A stretch of 64,000 nucleotides of DNA from Enterovibrio paralichthyis (GTDB taxonomy: Bacteria; Pseudomonadota; Gammaproteobacteria; Enterobacterales; Vibrionaceae), in the NCBI RefSeq assembly GCF_019209835.1, contig NZ_JAHUTS010000006.1:203488-267487 (forward strand). Reading direction: 5' to 3'. Numbering within the stretch: position 1 is the stretch's first letter; every line of letters begins with the position of its first letter. Positions 35,895-44,636 of this stretch are shown here, piece after piece. Position numbers and translations under genes: made by a program. Below the pieces are notes generated by a model. The model was not told where the DNA came from. It made no database searches and saw nothing but the letters and a program-made list of their open reading frames with translations.

Positions 35895-36654
35895 CTTCCA
35901 GTTCCTCCGCTTTCGGTGCGCTTTGTTCGGGTTTGCGCATAAAGTCAATCAGTGCAATCGCAAGGGCTGCCGCAGCAATCGCCAGCATTGGCAGTTGCAG
36001 CCAGGCGGCGCCGACAAAACCAAGAATGAAGTAAGGGATGTAGGCGTTTTTCATCATGATCTTCATCAGCACAGCGAAACCGATTGCCGGCATCATGCCG
36101 CCTGCTACGCCCAGACCGTCGATCAGATGCTGTGGCAGCGCCTCAACCATTGGTTTGGCGTGTTCTGCACCGAAGTAGATTGGCAGGAACGCACACAGGA
36201 AGTAGAAGGATCCAAGAACAGCAAGAGCAAAATAGTTAACCTTCTCGATACCCGCCGTGTCCGCTTCATCAGCCATCTGGTCACACTTGGACATCACAGG
36301 TGACATAGCAGAGAAAAGGAAGGTGATACCCATTTGCACCGCCACCGCGAACGGTACGGCGATACCCACCGCCACGCTTGGCTCAACGCCAGTGGTGATC
36401 GCAAAGGTGGTACCGACGATGGTGCCGATGATGACGTTCGGTGGCTGGGCACCGGCCAGAGGCGCAAGCCCCATCCAGACCAGTTCCAATGTACCGCCGA
36501 CCAGGATACCGGTCTCAAGGTCACCGAGGATCAGGCCAACCAAAGGACCCAATACCACCGGTCGGTGCATGTGGGTCAAGCCGTTAAAGAGGTCGAGACC
36601 GGCAATAAATGCCAGGATCCCGAGCATCAGCGCTTGTAAAAAACTGATTTCCAT
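35884..36654 (-). CDS. agaW: PTS EIIC component, mannose family (GalNAc)
   Basis: This 256-residue membrane protein is the ManY-like sugar-binding half of the permease. It opens MEISFLQALMLGILAFIAGLD and contains RPVVLGPLVGLILGDLETGILVGGTLELVWMG, characteristic of mannose-family IIC. It is separated from the IIB gene by 12 bases and overlaps the IID gene. Confidence 0.92.
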   Translation of the reverse strand: MEISFLQALMLGILAFIAGLDLFNGLTHMHRPVVLGPLVGLILGDLETGILVGGTLELVWMGLAPLAGAQPPNVIIGTIVGTTFAITTGVEPSVAVGIAVPFAVAVQMGITFLFSAMSPVMSKCDQMADEADTAGIEKVNYFALAVLGSFYFLCAFLPIYFGAEHAKPMVEALPQHLIDGLGVAGGMMPAIGFAVLMKIMMKNAYIPYFILGFVGAAWLQLPMLAIAAAALAIALIDFMRKPEQSAPKAEELEDGI

Positions 36655-36666
36655 TACGATTACTCC

Positions 36667-37140
36667 TTAAAGAAGTTTGAAAATGTCAGTAGCGGGCTCT
36701 GTGGGAACGCCCTGTACGTAACACGCCACGCCCGCCTCTCTCAGCGCGTTGAATGCCTCAACATCACGGGCATCGACGGAAACGGTTTTGTGGATTTGTG
36801 TTTTCCCCTCGGTGAAATGCATATTGCCGACGTTGATCTTTTCGACCGGCACCCCGCCCTTCACCAAGGCGAGGAAATCTGACGGTGTCTTGCACACCAA
36901 CAGGATTTTCTGGCGATCTGCCGCTTTGTGGATGGTGTCGATGGCTTTTTGCACCGACCAGAACCGGATGGCGATGCCGTCTGCCAGTACCATTTCCATC
37001 AGGTTTTGCTGGATTTGGTCTTCAGCGACTTCATCGTTAACCACCACGATGATGTTGGCGCCGGCGAAACCGACCCACTGCACGCCTACCTGGCCATGCA
37101 CGAGGCGTTCATCTATGCGGCTGAGTACTATGTTTGGCAT
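36667..37140 (-). CDS. agaV: PTS EIIB component, mannose family (GalNAc)
   Basis: This 157-residue cytoplasmic protein phosphorylates incoming GalNAc. RIDERLVHGQVGVQW shows the phospho-histidine at position 15, and IIVVNDEVAEDQIQQNLMEMA-like sequence follows as in the family. It lies 37 bases after agaS on the minus strand. Confidence 0.92.
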   Translation of the reverse strand: MPNIVLSRIDERLVHGQVGVQWVGFAGANIIVVVNDEVAEDQIQQNLMEMVLADGIAIRFWSVQKAIDTIHKAADRQKILLVCKTPSDFLALVKGGVPVEKINVGNMHFTEGKTQIHKTVSVDARDVEAFNALREAGVACYVQGVPTEPATDIFKLL

Positions 37141-37177
37141 GGTGAAACTCCTTCCTTTCTGCGCTTACGCAGTGATT

Positions 37178-38332
37178 TCACGAAAACGGATAAATGGTGA
37201 CGCCCTGAACAACACGGTTTACTTCGCCACTCGGGCACGGGTTATCCGGCGTCAACCCAAGTTGCAGTGATTTGGTCATGGCCAGCATCTGGGCGAACAC
37301 GATGTAAGGGAACGTGAGCCAGACATCATCGAGTTTTGCGTCGGCCACGCTGATGAACTCGCCGTCGATGTCACCTTCATCAACCGCCGTCAGCGCGATG
37401 TGCGAGAGGGTTTTGCCATTCGCGCGGATCTCGCTGTACATGTCGCGGTCATACTGGCGGGTGTAACTGTCGGTAGAGAAAAACTGGATAACCAGGGTTT
37501 CTGGATTGATCATAAATTTCGGGCCATGACGGAAACCGAGGGACGATTCAAAGCCCGTCACGACGCGGCCTGCACTCAGTTCCAGAGATTTCAGTGCCCC
37601 TTCGCGAGCCACACCTGCCAAACCGCCACTGCCAAGGATGATGAGGCGCTGGTAGTCCATTTCGGCCAGTGTGTTGACCTTGTCAGCCCATTGCGCCGTG
37701 CCGTTTTCCACACAACTTGCGACACGTTCCACCTGCTCTGTGCAGGCGGCGCGGGTGGCACTGCCGAGCAGCACGATGGCCGACAGCGTCATACAGGTGT
37801 AACTGGATGTCATGGCGAAGCTTTTATCGTTCGAGCCTTCTGGCATCAGGTGGCAGCGCGCTTTGTCGCTTTGCTGCGCGTAGCGGTAGAGTTCACCTTC
37901 GCCGTTACAGGTCAGGATCAAGTGCCAGATGTTGGTCACGGTCTGATCTGCCACCGCTACCGCCGCCACGCTTTCCGGGCTGTTGCCGGAGCGGGCAAAG
38001 GAAACCAGCAGGGTTGGTGCATTCGGATCGAGATATTCGCGGGGATTCGACACAATATCGGTTGTCGCAACCGCACGGGCATCCATGCCCTGGCGCACCA
38101 GCCAAGGGGCTAAGGCTTCCCCGGCATAGGCCGACGTACCAGCACCTGTCATCACGATGCGGAAACCCGGCAGGGCAAAAAGAGGTTGCAGGAACGCATT
38201 GTCATCCGCTTCTGTCGCCGTCAGTGTCGCGGCCATTTCACGCCACAGGCGCGGCTGATGGGCAATTTCTTGGGCGGTATGGACAGCGCCATGTTGCGTC
38301 AGCCATTGGGTATCAAAACCAGGATAAGTCAT
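37178..38332 (-). CDS. agaS: Galactosamine-6-phosphate deaminase/isomerase AgaS
   Basis: This 384-residue protein has two SIS sugar-phosphate-binding domains (RIVMTGAGTSAYAGEA, LLVSFARSGNSPES, LIILGSGGLAGVAREGALKSLEL). It converts galactosamine-6-phosphate to tagatose-6-phosphate with release of ammonia. The ATG at 38332 (MTYPGFD) is preceded by GAGGAAAA and gives exactly the E. coli AgaS length; the longer in-frame opening overlaps kbaZ and is not used. Tagatose-6-phosphate kinase is not encoded here, so a housekeeping phosphofructokinase must fill that step. Confidence 0.93.
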   Translation of the reverse strand: MTYPGFDTQWLTQHGAVHTAQEIAHQPRLWREMAATLTATEADDNAFLQPLFALPGFRIVMTGAGTSAYAGEALAPWLVRQGMDARAVATTDIVSNPREYLDPNAPTLLVSFARSGNSPESVAAVAVADQTVTNIWHLILTCNGEGELYRYAQQSDKARCHLMPEGSNDKSFAMTSSYTCMTLSAIVLLGSATRAACTEQVERVASCVENGTAQWADKVNTLAEMDYQRLIILGSGGLAGVAREGALKSLELSAGRVVTGFESSLGFRHGPKFMINPETLVIQFFSTDSYTRQYDRDMYSEIRANGKTLSHIALTAVDEGDIDGEFISVADAKLDDVWLTFPYIVFAQMLAMTKSLQLGLTPDNPCPSGEVNRVVQGVTIYPFS

Positions 38333-38334
38333 TG

Positions 38335-39624
38335 TTATTTTTCCTCGGTAACGCAGCCGCAGGCACGGCTGTAAATACGGGTCACTTCCATCACTTTGTC
38401 GATGATCAGGGCTTCGGGGTCGATGCCGATTTCTCCGCGAATCACTGCGCGGTATTGGTTCGGCAGGTACTGGCTCAAAAGCGTGCCCGGTGGTGGCAGT
38501 TCGGTCAGGTTCTGCATCATGGTTTTCAGTGCCGCGTCCACCACAGGGTGCGACCAGTAGTAACGGATGCGGTCGCTGAAGCTGTACTGGCAATCCAGAT
38601 AGCGTTGATGCCCGGTGTTGCTGTAGTAGCGATGCCAGTAATCGGGCTCCTGACGCATCACCTGTTCAACGGTTTCGCGAAGGTGGGAGGCGCGGTGCTC
38701 GCCGAGCCATTCGCGCTCGACGCTGTCCAAGGCAAACAGGGCTTCGCGCATGGCAAACGTCAGAGCCGGGCCAACTTTCAAAATGGCGAAGTGATCGCGC
38801 ACCAGCTCGCAGTAGGCGGTATCAGCCTGGTAATCCGTGGAGTGGGCTTCAAACACTTTGCCGGGAACGGTTTCGATAAAACGGCTGAGTGCCGTGGCTT
38901 TGTCAGCGGCGTAATGGATGATTTTGTGATGGTCAAACTCCACGCCGGGTTGCACCACCAGCCCAATCACGCGATCCCAAACCGCGTCCAGACCAAGGGC
39001 AGCAAACGCGGTTTGGTGCATGTCCAGCGTCTGGGCAGCATCGCCCGCCTCGGTAACGGCCAGCTCCTCTTCCAGCTCATGCGCCCCACCCGGCACCGGC
39101 ACTTCAGTGCCAATGATGTAGAGTGGCGCTTCACCGCCGACACGTTGCCAGGTTTGTTCGGCAACCTGACAGAGGCGGGCTGCCCGATGTGCCACCATGT
39201 TTTCACCCAGGGGGATGGGATCACCTGCACATGACATCGAGCAGTCCAGATGGATTTTGCGGAAACCTGCCTCGACATAGGCTGCAATCAGGGTTTCGGA
39301 TTTCTCCATGGCTTCGTCAGCAGGCAGGTGCTGCCAACAGTTGGGGCCTAAATGGTCACCGCCCAGCAGTAGTTTTTCACGTGAGAGTCCAATGTCATCG
39401 GCCAGTGAGCAGACCAATTGGTAGAAGTCTGCAGGAGTCAGGCCGGTGTAACCGCCGTCCTGATTGACCTGGTTGGAGGTTGCTTCAATCAATACCAGGG
39501 AATTGTCGGCCACGCCCTGCTTCAAAGCGGCTTTCAGCACCAGCGGGTGCGCCGAGCAAACGGCATAGACACCGACCGGTTCACCGGCTTTGTGGCGCTC
39601 GATTAAATCACGAAGTGGCTGCAT
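38335..39624 (-). CDS. kbaZ: Tagatose-bisphosphate aldolase non-catalytic subunit KbaZ
   Basis: This 429-residue protein matches KbaZ/GatZ: HKAGEPVGVYAVCSAHPLVLKAAL near the start, QVNQDGGYTGLTPADF, and LLGGDHLGPNCWQHLPADEAM. It has a TIM-barrel aldolase fold but acts as an activity and stability partner of KbaY. It is the first structural gene after agaR and ends two bases before agaS. Confidence 0.92.
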   Translation of the reverse strand: MQPLRDLIERHKAGEPVGVYAVCSAHPLVLKAALKQGVADNSLVLIEATSNQVNQDGGYTGLTPADFYQLVCSLADDIGLSREKLLLGGDHLGPNCWQHLPADEAMEKSETLIAAYVEAGFRKIHLDCSMSCAGDPIPLGENMVAHRAARLCQVAEQTWQRVGGEAPLYIIGTEVPVPGGAHELEEELAVTEAGDAAQTLDMHQTAFAALGLDAVWDRVIGLVVQPGVEFDHHKIIHYAADKATALSRFIETVPGKVFEAHSTDYQADTAYCELVRDHFAILKVGPALTFAMREALFALDSVEREWLGEHRASHLRETVEQVMRQEPDYWHRYYSNTGHQRYLDCQYSFSDRIRYYWSHPVVDAALKTMMQNLTELPPPGTLLSQYLPNQYRAVIRGEIGIDPEALIIDKVMEVTRIYSRACGCVTEEK

Positions 39625-39682
39625 GGTTGCTCCCCATGCAGGCGGTGTTCAGAGTGAAACGAAAGGAAATGAAAACAGGAGG

Positions 39683-40459
39683 TTAATCGTCCCTGTCTGC
39701 AATAATGACCTTTACGCCCATGGCTGTCAGCGCCTGCAAATAATTGTCCGGAATCCGGCTGTCGGTGATCAGGGTGTCAATTCCCCCGGCATCACGGATC
39801 ATGCAGAAGCTTTTCCGTCCAAATTTGCTGGCATCTGTTACCGCAATCACTTCACGGGCCACCTCGCACATCACACGGTTTACATGGGCTTCGCCCTCGT
39901 GCGGAGTGGTGATGCCGGCATTAAGGTCGAAACCATCTACACCGAGAAACAGCTTGTCGAACCGATAGTTCTTCAAGAGTTGCTCGCCTGCCGGGCCATG
40001 AAGCGAAAAGGATTGGCGTCGCAGTGTGCCGCCTGCCACCATGACTTCGATGTTGTCATAGCTGGCAAGGTCATAGGCAATATTGAGAGAGTTGGTCATC
40101 ACCACCAGGCCATTTTTCTCCGCCAGGTGGCGGGTAATTTTGGCGGTGGTAGAGCCTGAATCGAGGATGATGGCGTCGCCGTCATGCACCATCGCCGCCG
40201 CCTTGGCGGCAATGCGCGATTTGATGTCAGCGAACATTTTGCCTTTGTCCTGTACCGGGCGGTCGAAAGCGAAGTGCCGGTTCACCATGGCACCTCCATA
40301 GCAACGGACAATACAGCCTTTTCTTTCCAGATAATTCAGGTCGTTACGTATGGTTACGGTTGAAACAGTAAAGCGTTCTGCCAGCTCATCAACCTTCACG
40401 GTGTTGTTCTGACGCGCCATTTCGACGATTTGCTCTCTGCGTTCAAGGGTCGTAACCAT
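39683..40459 (-). CDS. agaR: DeoR-family repressor AgaR
   Basis: This 258-residue DeoR-type regulator has an N-terminal winged helix-turn-helix (NNTVKVDELAERFTVSTVTIRNDLNYLERKGCIVRCYGGA) and a C-terminal sugar-phosphate sensing domain with AIILDSGSTTAKITRHL and DKLFLGVDGFDLNAGITTPHEGEA. The ATG at 40459 (MVTTLERR) follows AGAGAG; a GTG six bases earlier is an alternative. It heads the GalNAc operon and probably represses it from the repeat-rich region upstream. Confidence 0.9.
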   Translation of the reverse strand: MVTTLERREQIVEMARQNNTVKVDELAERFTVSTVTIRNDLNYLERKGCIVRCYGGAMVNRHFAFDRPVQDKGKMFADIKSRIAAKAAAMVHDGDAIILDSGSTTAKITRHLAEKNGLVVMTNSLNIAYDLASYDNIEVMVAGGTLRRQSFSLHGPAGEQLLKNYRFDKLFLGVDGFDLNAGITTPHEGEAHVNRVMCEVAREVIAVTDASKFGRKSFCMIRDAGGIDTLITDSRIPDNYLQALTAMGVKVIIADRDD

Positions 40460-40908
40460 AACCACTCTCTTTCACTGTCTTGCGATCGGGTTCCACCTTT
40501 CGCTTCATTTCGTAAAAGATTTCAGCACACGAAAGCAAACGAAAGGAAAACGGCGATCACACTTGGTCGAACATAAGAAAAACGCTAAAAACCTTTCACT
40601 TTATAACCAAATGAAAGCTTCGTTTATGTGAGCAAGGTCGTTCAGATGGGAGAAACCTCGCAAAATATGGCGGTATGCGAAAACGACACTGAAAGGTGGC
40701 AAACCAGGCTATCGCTTTTCACTTTCAGACAGAGAATGGATCGATGTCACAAAATGAAAAATAGCCAGCCAAAAGTTGATTGATTTTGGAATCGGTGCGG
40801 CGGGGAAATCGGTGTTTTTGGCTGCCCGCAAACTCTGTTGTTCTATCCAGCCGAAACAAAATTGCCACCGCGAAGGGTGGCAATTTCAGTTCAGGCTCAA
40901 AACGAAAG
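40460..40908. promoter_or_regulatory. agaR operon upstream region with repeated AgaR-like boxes
   Basis: This 449-base gap contains several CTTTCG/CGAAAG-type elements: CCTTTCGCTTCATTTCG at about 40496-40513, ACGAAAGCAAACGAAAGG at about 40533-40551, and CTTTCACTTT with AAATGAAAGCTTCG at about 40591-40622, plus CTTTTCACTTTCAG at about 40715. The minus-strand form TTTCGTTTGCTTTCGT resembles the TTTCRTTTYRTTT consensus described for E. coli AgaR. The rest shows no gene. Confidence 0.65.
40850..40886 (-). terminator. Terminator after phnR
   Basis: An 11-bp perfect stem (AAATTGCCACC / GGTGGCAATTT) with a 6-base loop reads into TTGTTT on the minus strand, 20 bases past the phnR stop. Confidence 0.85.
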
Positions 40909-41613
40909 CTACGGCGTAAGCATCGCCAGTGACGAAATGGTAATGGCATCGTGACGCCAGTATTCGATGTCACAGTCAATCAACTCGCCATGCTGGTTGT
41001 AGTTGATACGCTCCACCACCATCGCCGGTGTGCCTGAGGTTGCGCGCAGCGCCTGTGCCATTGGGCCAATCAGCGAACTGGTGCTGATGCGGTAGCGGAT
41101 AGACTGATAGACCACGCCATAATGCTCACGGTAAATGTCCGTCAGCGACTGGGAAAGATCGTAACCCAGCAGTTTCGGGAAAATGTCCGGGCGGATGTAG
41201 TTGGTCACATACACCACTGGGCGGTCGTCAAGATAGCGCACGCGGTTGACTTGATACACCTCAGAAAACGGTTTGAGTGACAACAGATTCGCGGCCTGTT
41301 TGTTAGCAAGGATATTCTTGGCGCTGATCAGCTCCGTTTTCGGTTTACGCCCCTGCTCCAGCGCCATGTTGGTAAAATTCAGGGTTTTGGTTGGGTCGTA
41401 GTGAAGCGGCTCTGGCGAAATAAACCAGCCACGGCGATCTTCCCGGTAAATACGCCCTTCCGATTCCAGCAGCGACAACGCCTCGCGCAGCGTCACGCGG
41501 GTGGTATCAAAGGTTTCTGCCAGCTTGCGTTCTGCCGGCAGTTTCTGGCGCGGGGCAAGCATCCCCGCGTCAATTTGTTCTACGATGGCATCTTTGATTT
41601 TTACGTATTGCAC
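40909..41613 (-). CDS. phnR: GntR/UTRA-type phosphonate-utilisation regulator PhnR
   Basis: This 234-residue regulator has a GntR winged helix (QKLPAERKLAETFDTTRVTLREALSLLESEGRIYR) and a C-terminal UTRA effector domain (VNRVRYLDDRPVVYVTNYIRPDIFP, AMVVERINYNQHGELIDCDIEYWRHDAI). Position at the end of an aminoethylphosphonate importer gene set identifies it as PhnR. It begins nine bases after the permease gene. Candidate operators (TGGTATA-type) lie upstream of phnT2, phnS2 and phnW. Confidence 0.88.
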   Translation of the reverse strand: MQYVKIKDAIVEQIDAGMLAPRQKLPAERKLAETFDTTRVTLREALSLLESEGRIYREDRRGWFISPEPLHYDPTKTLNFTNMALEQGRKPKTELISAKNILANKQAANLLSLKPFSEVYQVNRVRYLDDRPVVYVTNYIRPDIFPKLLGYDLSQSLTDIYREHYGVVYQSIRYRISTSSLIGPMAQALRATSGTPAMVVERINYNQHGELIDCDIEYWRHDAITISSLAMLTP

Positions 41614-41622
41614 AGGGTGTCC

Positions 41623-43347
41623 TTATCTATTTCGCCACGCTTGGGTACGGGTTCCCAGCCATTTCGCCACCGGCCACTGGATCAGTCTGGCACTCAGCGC
41701 CGACAGCATGATCATCACAGCCATGGCCGCGGCGGCACCCGTTTGTCCTGCATCGTCCATATTCAGCACAGAAACCGAAGCAGGAATGGTGTCGGTCGAA
41801 TAAAGGAATACTACCGCAGAAGTTGTGGTGAGCGCATTAACAAACAAGTACATACCAATATCGAACAGCGCGGGCAGACACACCGGCAGCGTCACTTTGT
41901 AGAACAGCTTGAACTGCGGCATTTTGACCGACGCCGCCGTGGCTTCAATTTCTGCTGGAAGCTGTTTCAGCGCCGCGAGCGAGGTCATGTGCCCTACTGT
42001 GTAGTAATGGACAATAGTGTTGATGACCAGCAGCGCCATCGAGCCATAAAGGGTATTGAGCGGATTTGCGGCATCGTTGAAATAGAAGATGTAACCCAGA
42101 CCCAGCACCATGCCCGGCACCGCCATCGGCAGAATACTGACCATTTGAAGAAGCTGGCGTACCGGTGCAAACGCCCGGCCTTTTTCCATTGCGTAGGCTG
42201 CGGTGAAAATCAGGGTGGTGCCGAAAATCGCCGCCCAGAACGCCATTTCCAGCGAGTTAAAAAATGGGCTCCAGCCGTACGTGCTGATTTCGGCAAAATT
42301 GTAGTTGTTCAGGGTTAGGGTTTGGTTCCAAGGCCAGAAGGTCACCAGAGAGCCGTACACTGCCATGCCGAGTACTACCAGCACCACGGCTGAAATCAGG
42401 GCGCAGTAAAGAAAACAAACCGAATCACGCACTTTATTTGGCGCTGGCTGATACACCACAGAGCGGGTATCAATCAGGCTTTTCTGTTTTTTCTTCACCC
42501 AGCGATCCGCCATAAACGCGAGGATAGCTGGAAACAGCAGGATGATGGAGGTAACCGCACCCATGGCAAAGTTTTGCTGCCCCACCACCTGTTTAAAGAT
42601 GTCCGTTGCCAGCACGTTGTCGCTGCCGCCAATTACCTTTGCCACACCAAAATCGGTGATCACCAGGGTGAAAATCACAATCAGGGTGCTGATAAGGCCA
42701 TATTTGGCGCCAGGCAAGGTAACGATAAAAAAGGTCTTCAATGGCGAAGTATTGAGGGCTTTTGCCGCTTCATACAGACGGGCATCCGAGGTGCGCATGG
42801 AGGTAGTCAGGAGCATCAGGGCATGGGGAAAGGTCCAGAAGATAAGCCCCATCGAGATACCAATCAGGCCATATACCGACTGCCCGCCAAGCAGGGATTT
42901 GGCAATGCCCTGGTTACCGAACAGGAATACCAGACTGATCGCCGGCAGCAGCGAAGGCGCGAGGATCGGCGCCGTTCCCAGCACTTTGAACAGCCCTTTG
43001 AATGGCATGCAGGAGCGGGTGAGCGCATAGGCAAAACCGAAGGCGGCAAGGGTCACGATCGCAGTGACTGACACCCCGAGGATGAGGGTGTTGGAAAGCG
43101 ACGCCCAGACCCCGAGTGATGATAGGTAATCAGCAAAATTGGCCAGTCCCACAAACTCGCCGTTGGCGTTCTGGACGCTTTTTTTCAGCATGCTCCAAAG
43201 CGGGAACAGCAGGAAAAGTGCAAACAGCGTGGTGATCAGGGTCAGCAGACCAAACAGCACCAAATTGTCCTTGCTGACTCTGTCGAGCAGAGAGGCTGAT
43301 TTACGCGGCAGCACCAGAGTGTTCATCGTCATCGTGTTGGCTTCCAT
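41623..43347 (-). CDS. phnU2: 2-Aminoethylphosphonate ABC transporter fused permease
   Basis: This 574-residue protein is a head-to-tail fusion of two permease domains, about twelve helices in total, with two EAA loops (ARLYEAAKALNTSPLKTFFIVTLPGAKYG and LPAEIEATAASVKMPQFKLFYKVTLPVCLPAL). This is the layout of the PhnU2-type permease of aminoethylphosphonate importers and of iron (FbpB-like) permeases; the phn context decides. AAAGGAA precedes the ATG by seven bases. Confidence 0.88.
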   Translation of the reverse strand: MEANTMTMNTLVLPRKSASLLDRVSKDNLVLFGLLTLITTLFALFLLFPLWSMLKKSVQNANGEFVGLANFADYLSSLGVWASLSNTLILGVSVTAIVTLAAFGFAYALTRSCMPFKGLFKVLGTAPILAPSLLPAISLVFLFGNQGIAKSLLGGQSVYGLIGISMGLIFWTFPHALMLLTTSMRTSDARLYEAAKALNTSPLKTFFIVTLPGAKYGLISTLIVIFTLVITDFGVAKVIGGSDNVLATDIFKQVVGQQNFAMGAVTSIILLFPAILAFMADRWVKKKQKSLIDTRSVVYQPAPNKVRDSVCFLYCALISAVVLVVLGMAVYGSLVTFWPWNQTLTLNNYNFAEISTYGWSPFFNSLEMAFWAAIFGTTLIFTAAYAMEKGRAFAPVRQLLQMVSILPMAVPGMVLGLGYIFYFNDAANPLNTLYGSMALLVINTIVHYYTVGHMTSLAALKQLPAEIEATAASVKMPQFKLFYKVTLPVCLPALFDIGMYLFVNALTTTSAVVFLYSTDTIPASVSVLNMDDAGQTGAAAAMAVMIMLSALSARLIQWPVAKWLGTRTQAWRNR

Positions 43348-43359
43348 GTTCGGGTTCCT

Positions 43360-44472
43360 TTAAGCCGCCTTGCGTTCAGGATGTTGGCGGCTTTCGCTCG
43401 GATAGCCTCGCAGCCCGGACTCGGTCAATTCGATATAGCGGACATCGCCGCGCTGGATATTCAACGCTTCCGCCTGCTCAACCGGTACATCCACCATGAT
43501 CAGGCGACTGCGGTTACCCGGCAGCAGTTTGCAATCCACGCGGTAAAACGCGCCAAGAAACTCCGTTGTCACCACTTTGACCGGAATACTGTTTTTCGGG
43601 CTGTCGACAAAACGGATTTGCTCGGGACGCACCGCCAGATCGCACGCATCACCGCGCGACAAAGGCAGGTTTTCCAGCGCAGGTTTACGAACTAAGGATT
43701 CGGCAATCCGTACCTGAGTGTCGCTAGCCACAGAAACCGGAATAAAGTTCATGGTGCCGACAAATTCCGCCACAAAACGGGTTGCCGGTTTACGGTAGAT
43801 TTCCTGCGGCGTACCCACCTGTTCAATCACGCCGTGGTTCATCACCACAATGCGGTCAGCCATGGAAAGGGCTTCGTCTTGATCATGGGTCACCATGATC
43901 GTGGTGATACCCAGCTTGCGCTGCAAACGGCAGATTTCTTCACGAAGATGGATACGCACTTTGGCATCCAGTGCCGACAGCGGTTCGTCCAGCAATAGCA
44001 GCCCCGGAGAAAGCGCCAATGCCCGCGCCAAAGCCACACGCTGTTGTTGACCACCGGAAAGTTGGCTCGGGTATTTCTCACCGGAGGTCGGCAGGCCAAT
44101 GGTTTCCAGCCACTCTTCGACTTTCTCATACGCCACTTTTTTCGGCGTGCCCTGGTTTATCAGGCCAAGGGCAATGTTTTCTTTCACCGTGAGGTTCGGG
44201 AACAGAGCGTAAGACTGGAACACAATGCCGAAGTCGCGCTTTTCCGGCGGCAGGAAGGTGGTTTCTTTACCTCCCTGGAAAATAGCGCCGGAGGTTGGCA
44301 GGTCGAGCCCCGCAATCGCGCGCAGCAAGGTGGTTTTGCCGCAGCCGGAAGGGCCAAGAAAACAGACAAACTCTCCTTTTTCGATACTGAGGGAGATCTG
44401 TTTTAACGCCGTAAACGCCCCGAACTGCTTCGCGACGTTATCAATCTGAAGGTAAGGTTGGTGATGATTCAT
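43360..44472 (-). CDS. phnT2: 2-Aminoethylphosphonate ABC transporter ATP-binding protein
   Basis: This 370-residue ATPase has Walker A GPSGCGKTT, signature QLSGGQQQRVALARAL, Walker B LLLLDEP followed by LSALD, and MVTHDQDEAL. A C-terminal regulatory domain follows from about residue 240. The ATG at 44472 is preferred because GGAG lies eight bases upstream, whereas it is only two bases from the ATG at 44478. A candidate PhnR operator lies at 44488. Confidence 0.88.
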   Translation of the reverse strand: MNHHQPYLQIDNVAKQFGAFTALKQISLSIEKGEFVCFLGPSGCGKTTLLRAIAGLDLPTSGAIFQGGKETTFLPPEKRDFGIVFQSYALFPNLTVKENIALGLINQGTPKKVAYEKVEEWLETIGLPTSGEKYPSQLSGGQQQRVALARALALSPGLLLLDEPLSALDAKVRIHLREEICRLQRKLGITTIMVTHDQDEALSMADRIVVMNHGVIEQVGTPQEIYRKPATRFVAEFVGTMNFIPVSVASDTQVRIAESLVRKPALENLPLSRGDACDLAVRPEQIRFVDSPKNSIPVKVVTTEFLGAFYRVDCKLLPGNRSRLIMVDVPVEQAEALNIQRGDVRYIELTESGLRGYPSESRQHPERKAA

Positions 44473-44487
44473 AATCATAACTCCATT

Positions 44488-44499
44488 TGGTATAGTCCA
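44488..44499. promoter_or_regulatory. Candidate PhnR operator upstream of phnT2 (TGGTATAGTCCA)
   Basis: This site matches TGGTATATTCCA before phnW and TGGTGTGTACCA before phnS2, with TGG and CCA half-sites around a six-base centre. It lies 16 bases before the phnT2 start codon. Confidence 0.55.
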
Positions 44500-44571
44500 G
44501 ACTCTAGCTGCGCTATATTTCATCGGCATGACAGATTTGTAGCCCTTCGATGACAATCAATGATTTAGCTT

Positions 44572-44606
44572 CCAAAACAGAAAGAGAGAGCCGATGCTCT
44601 CTCTTT
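44572..44606 (-). terminator. Intra-operon hairpin between phnS2 and phnT2
   Basis: An 11-bp perfect stem (AAAGAGAGAGC / GCTCTCTCTTT, loop CGAT) is followed on the minus strand by CTGTTTTGG. It probably limits read-through from the abundant binding-protein gene. Confidence 0.75.
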
Positions 44607-44636
44607 GTCTGAACAAGATTTGGTTGCCTTTCCTGC

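Noticed and set aside
37717..39234. A 505-residue open frame on the plus strand opposite agaS and kbaZ
   Set aside because: It is antisense to two well-matched genes, has low-complexity Arg/His/Gln-rich content and no family motifs; it reflects codon bias of the GC-rich genes.
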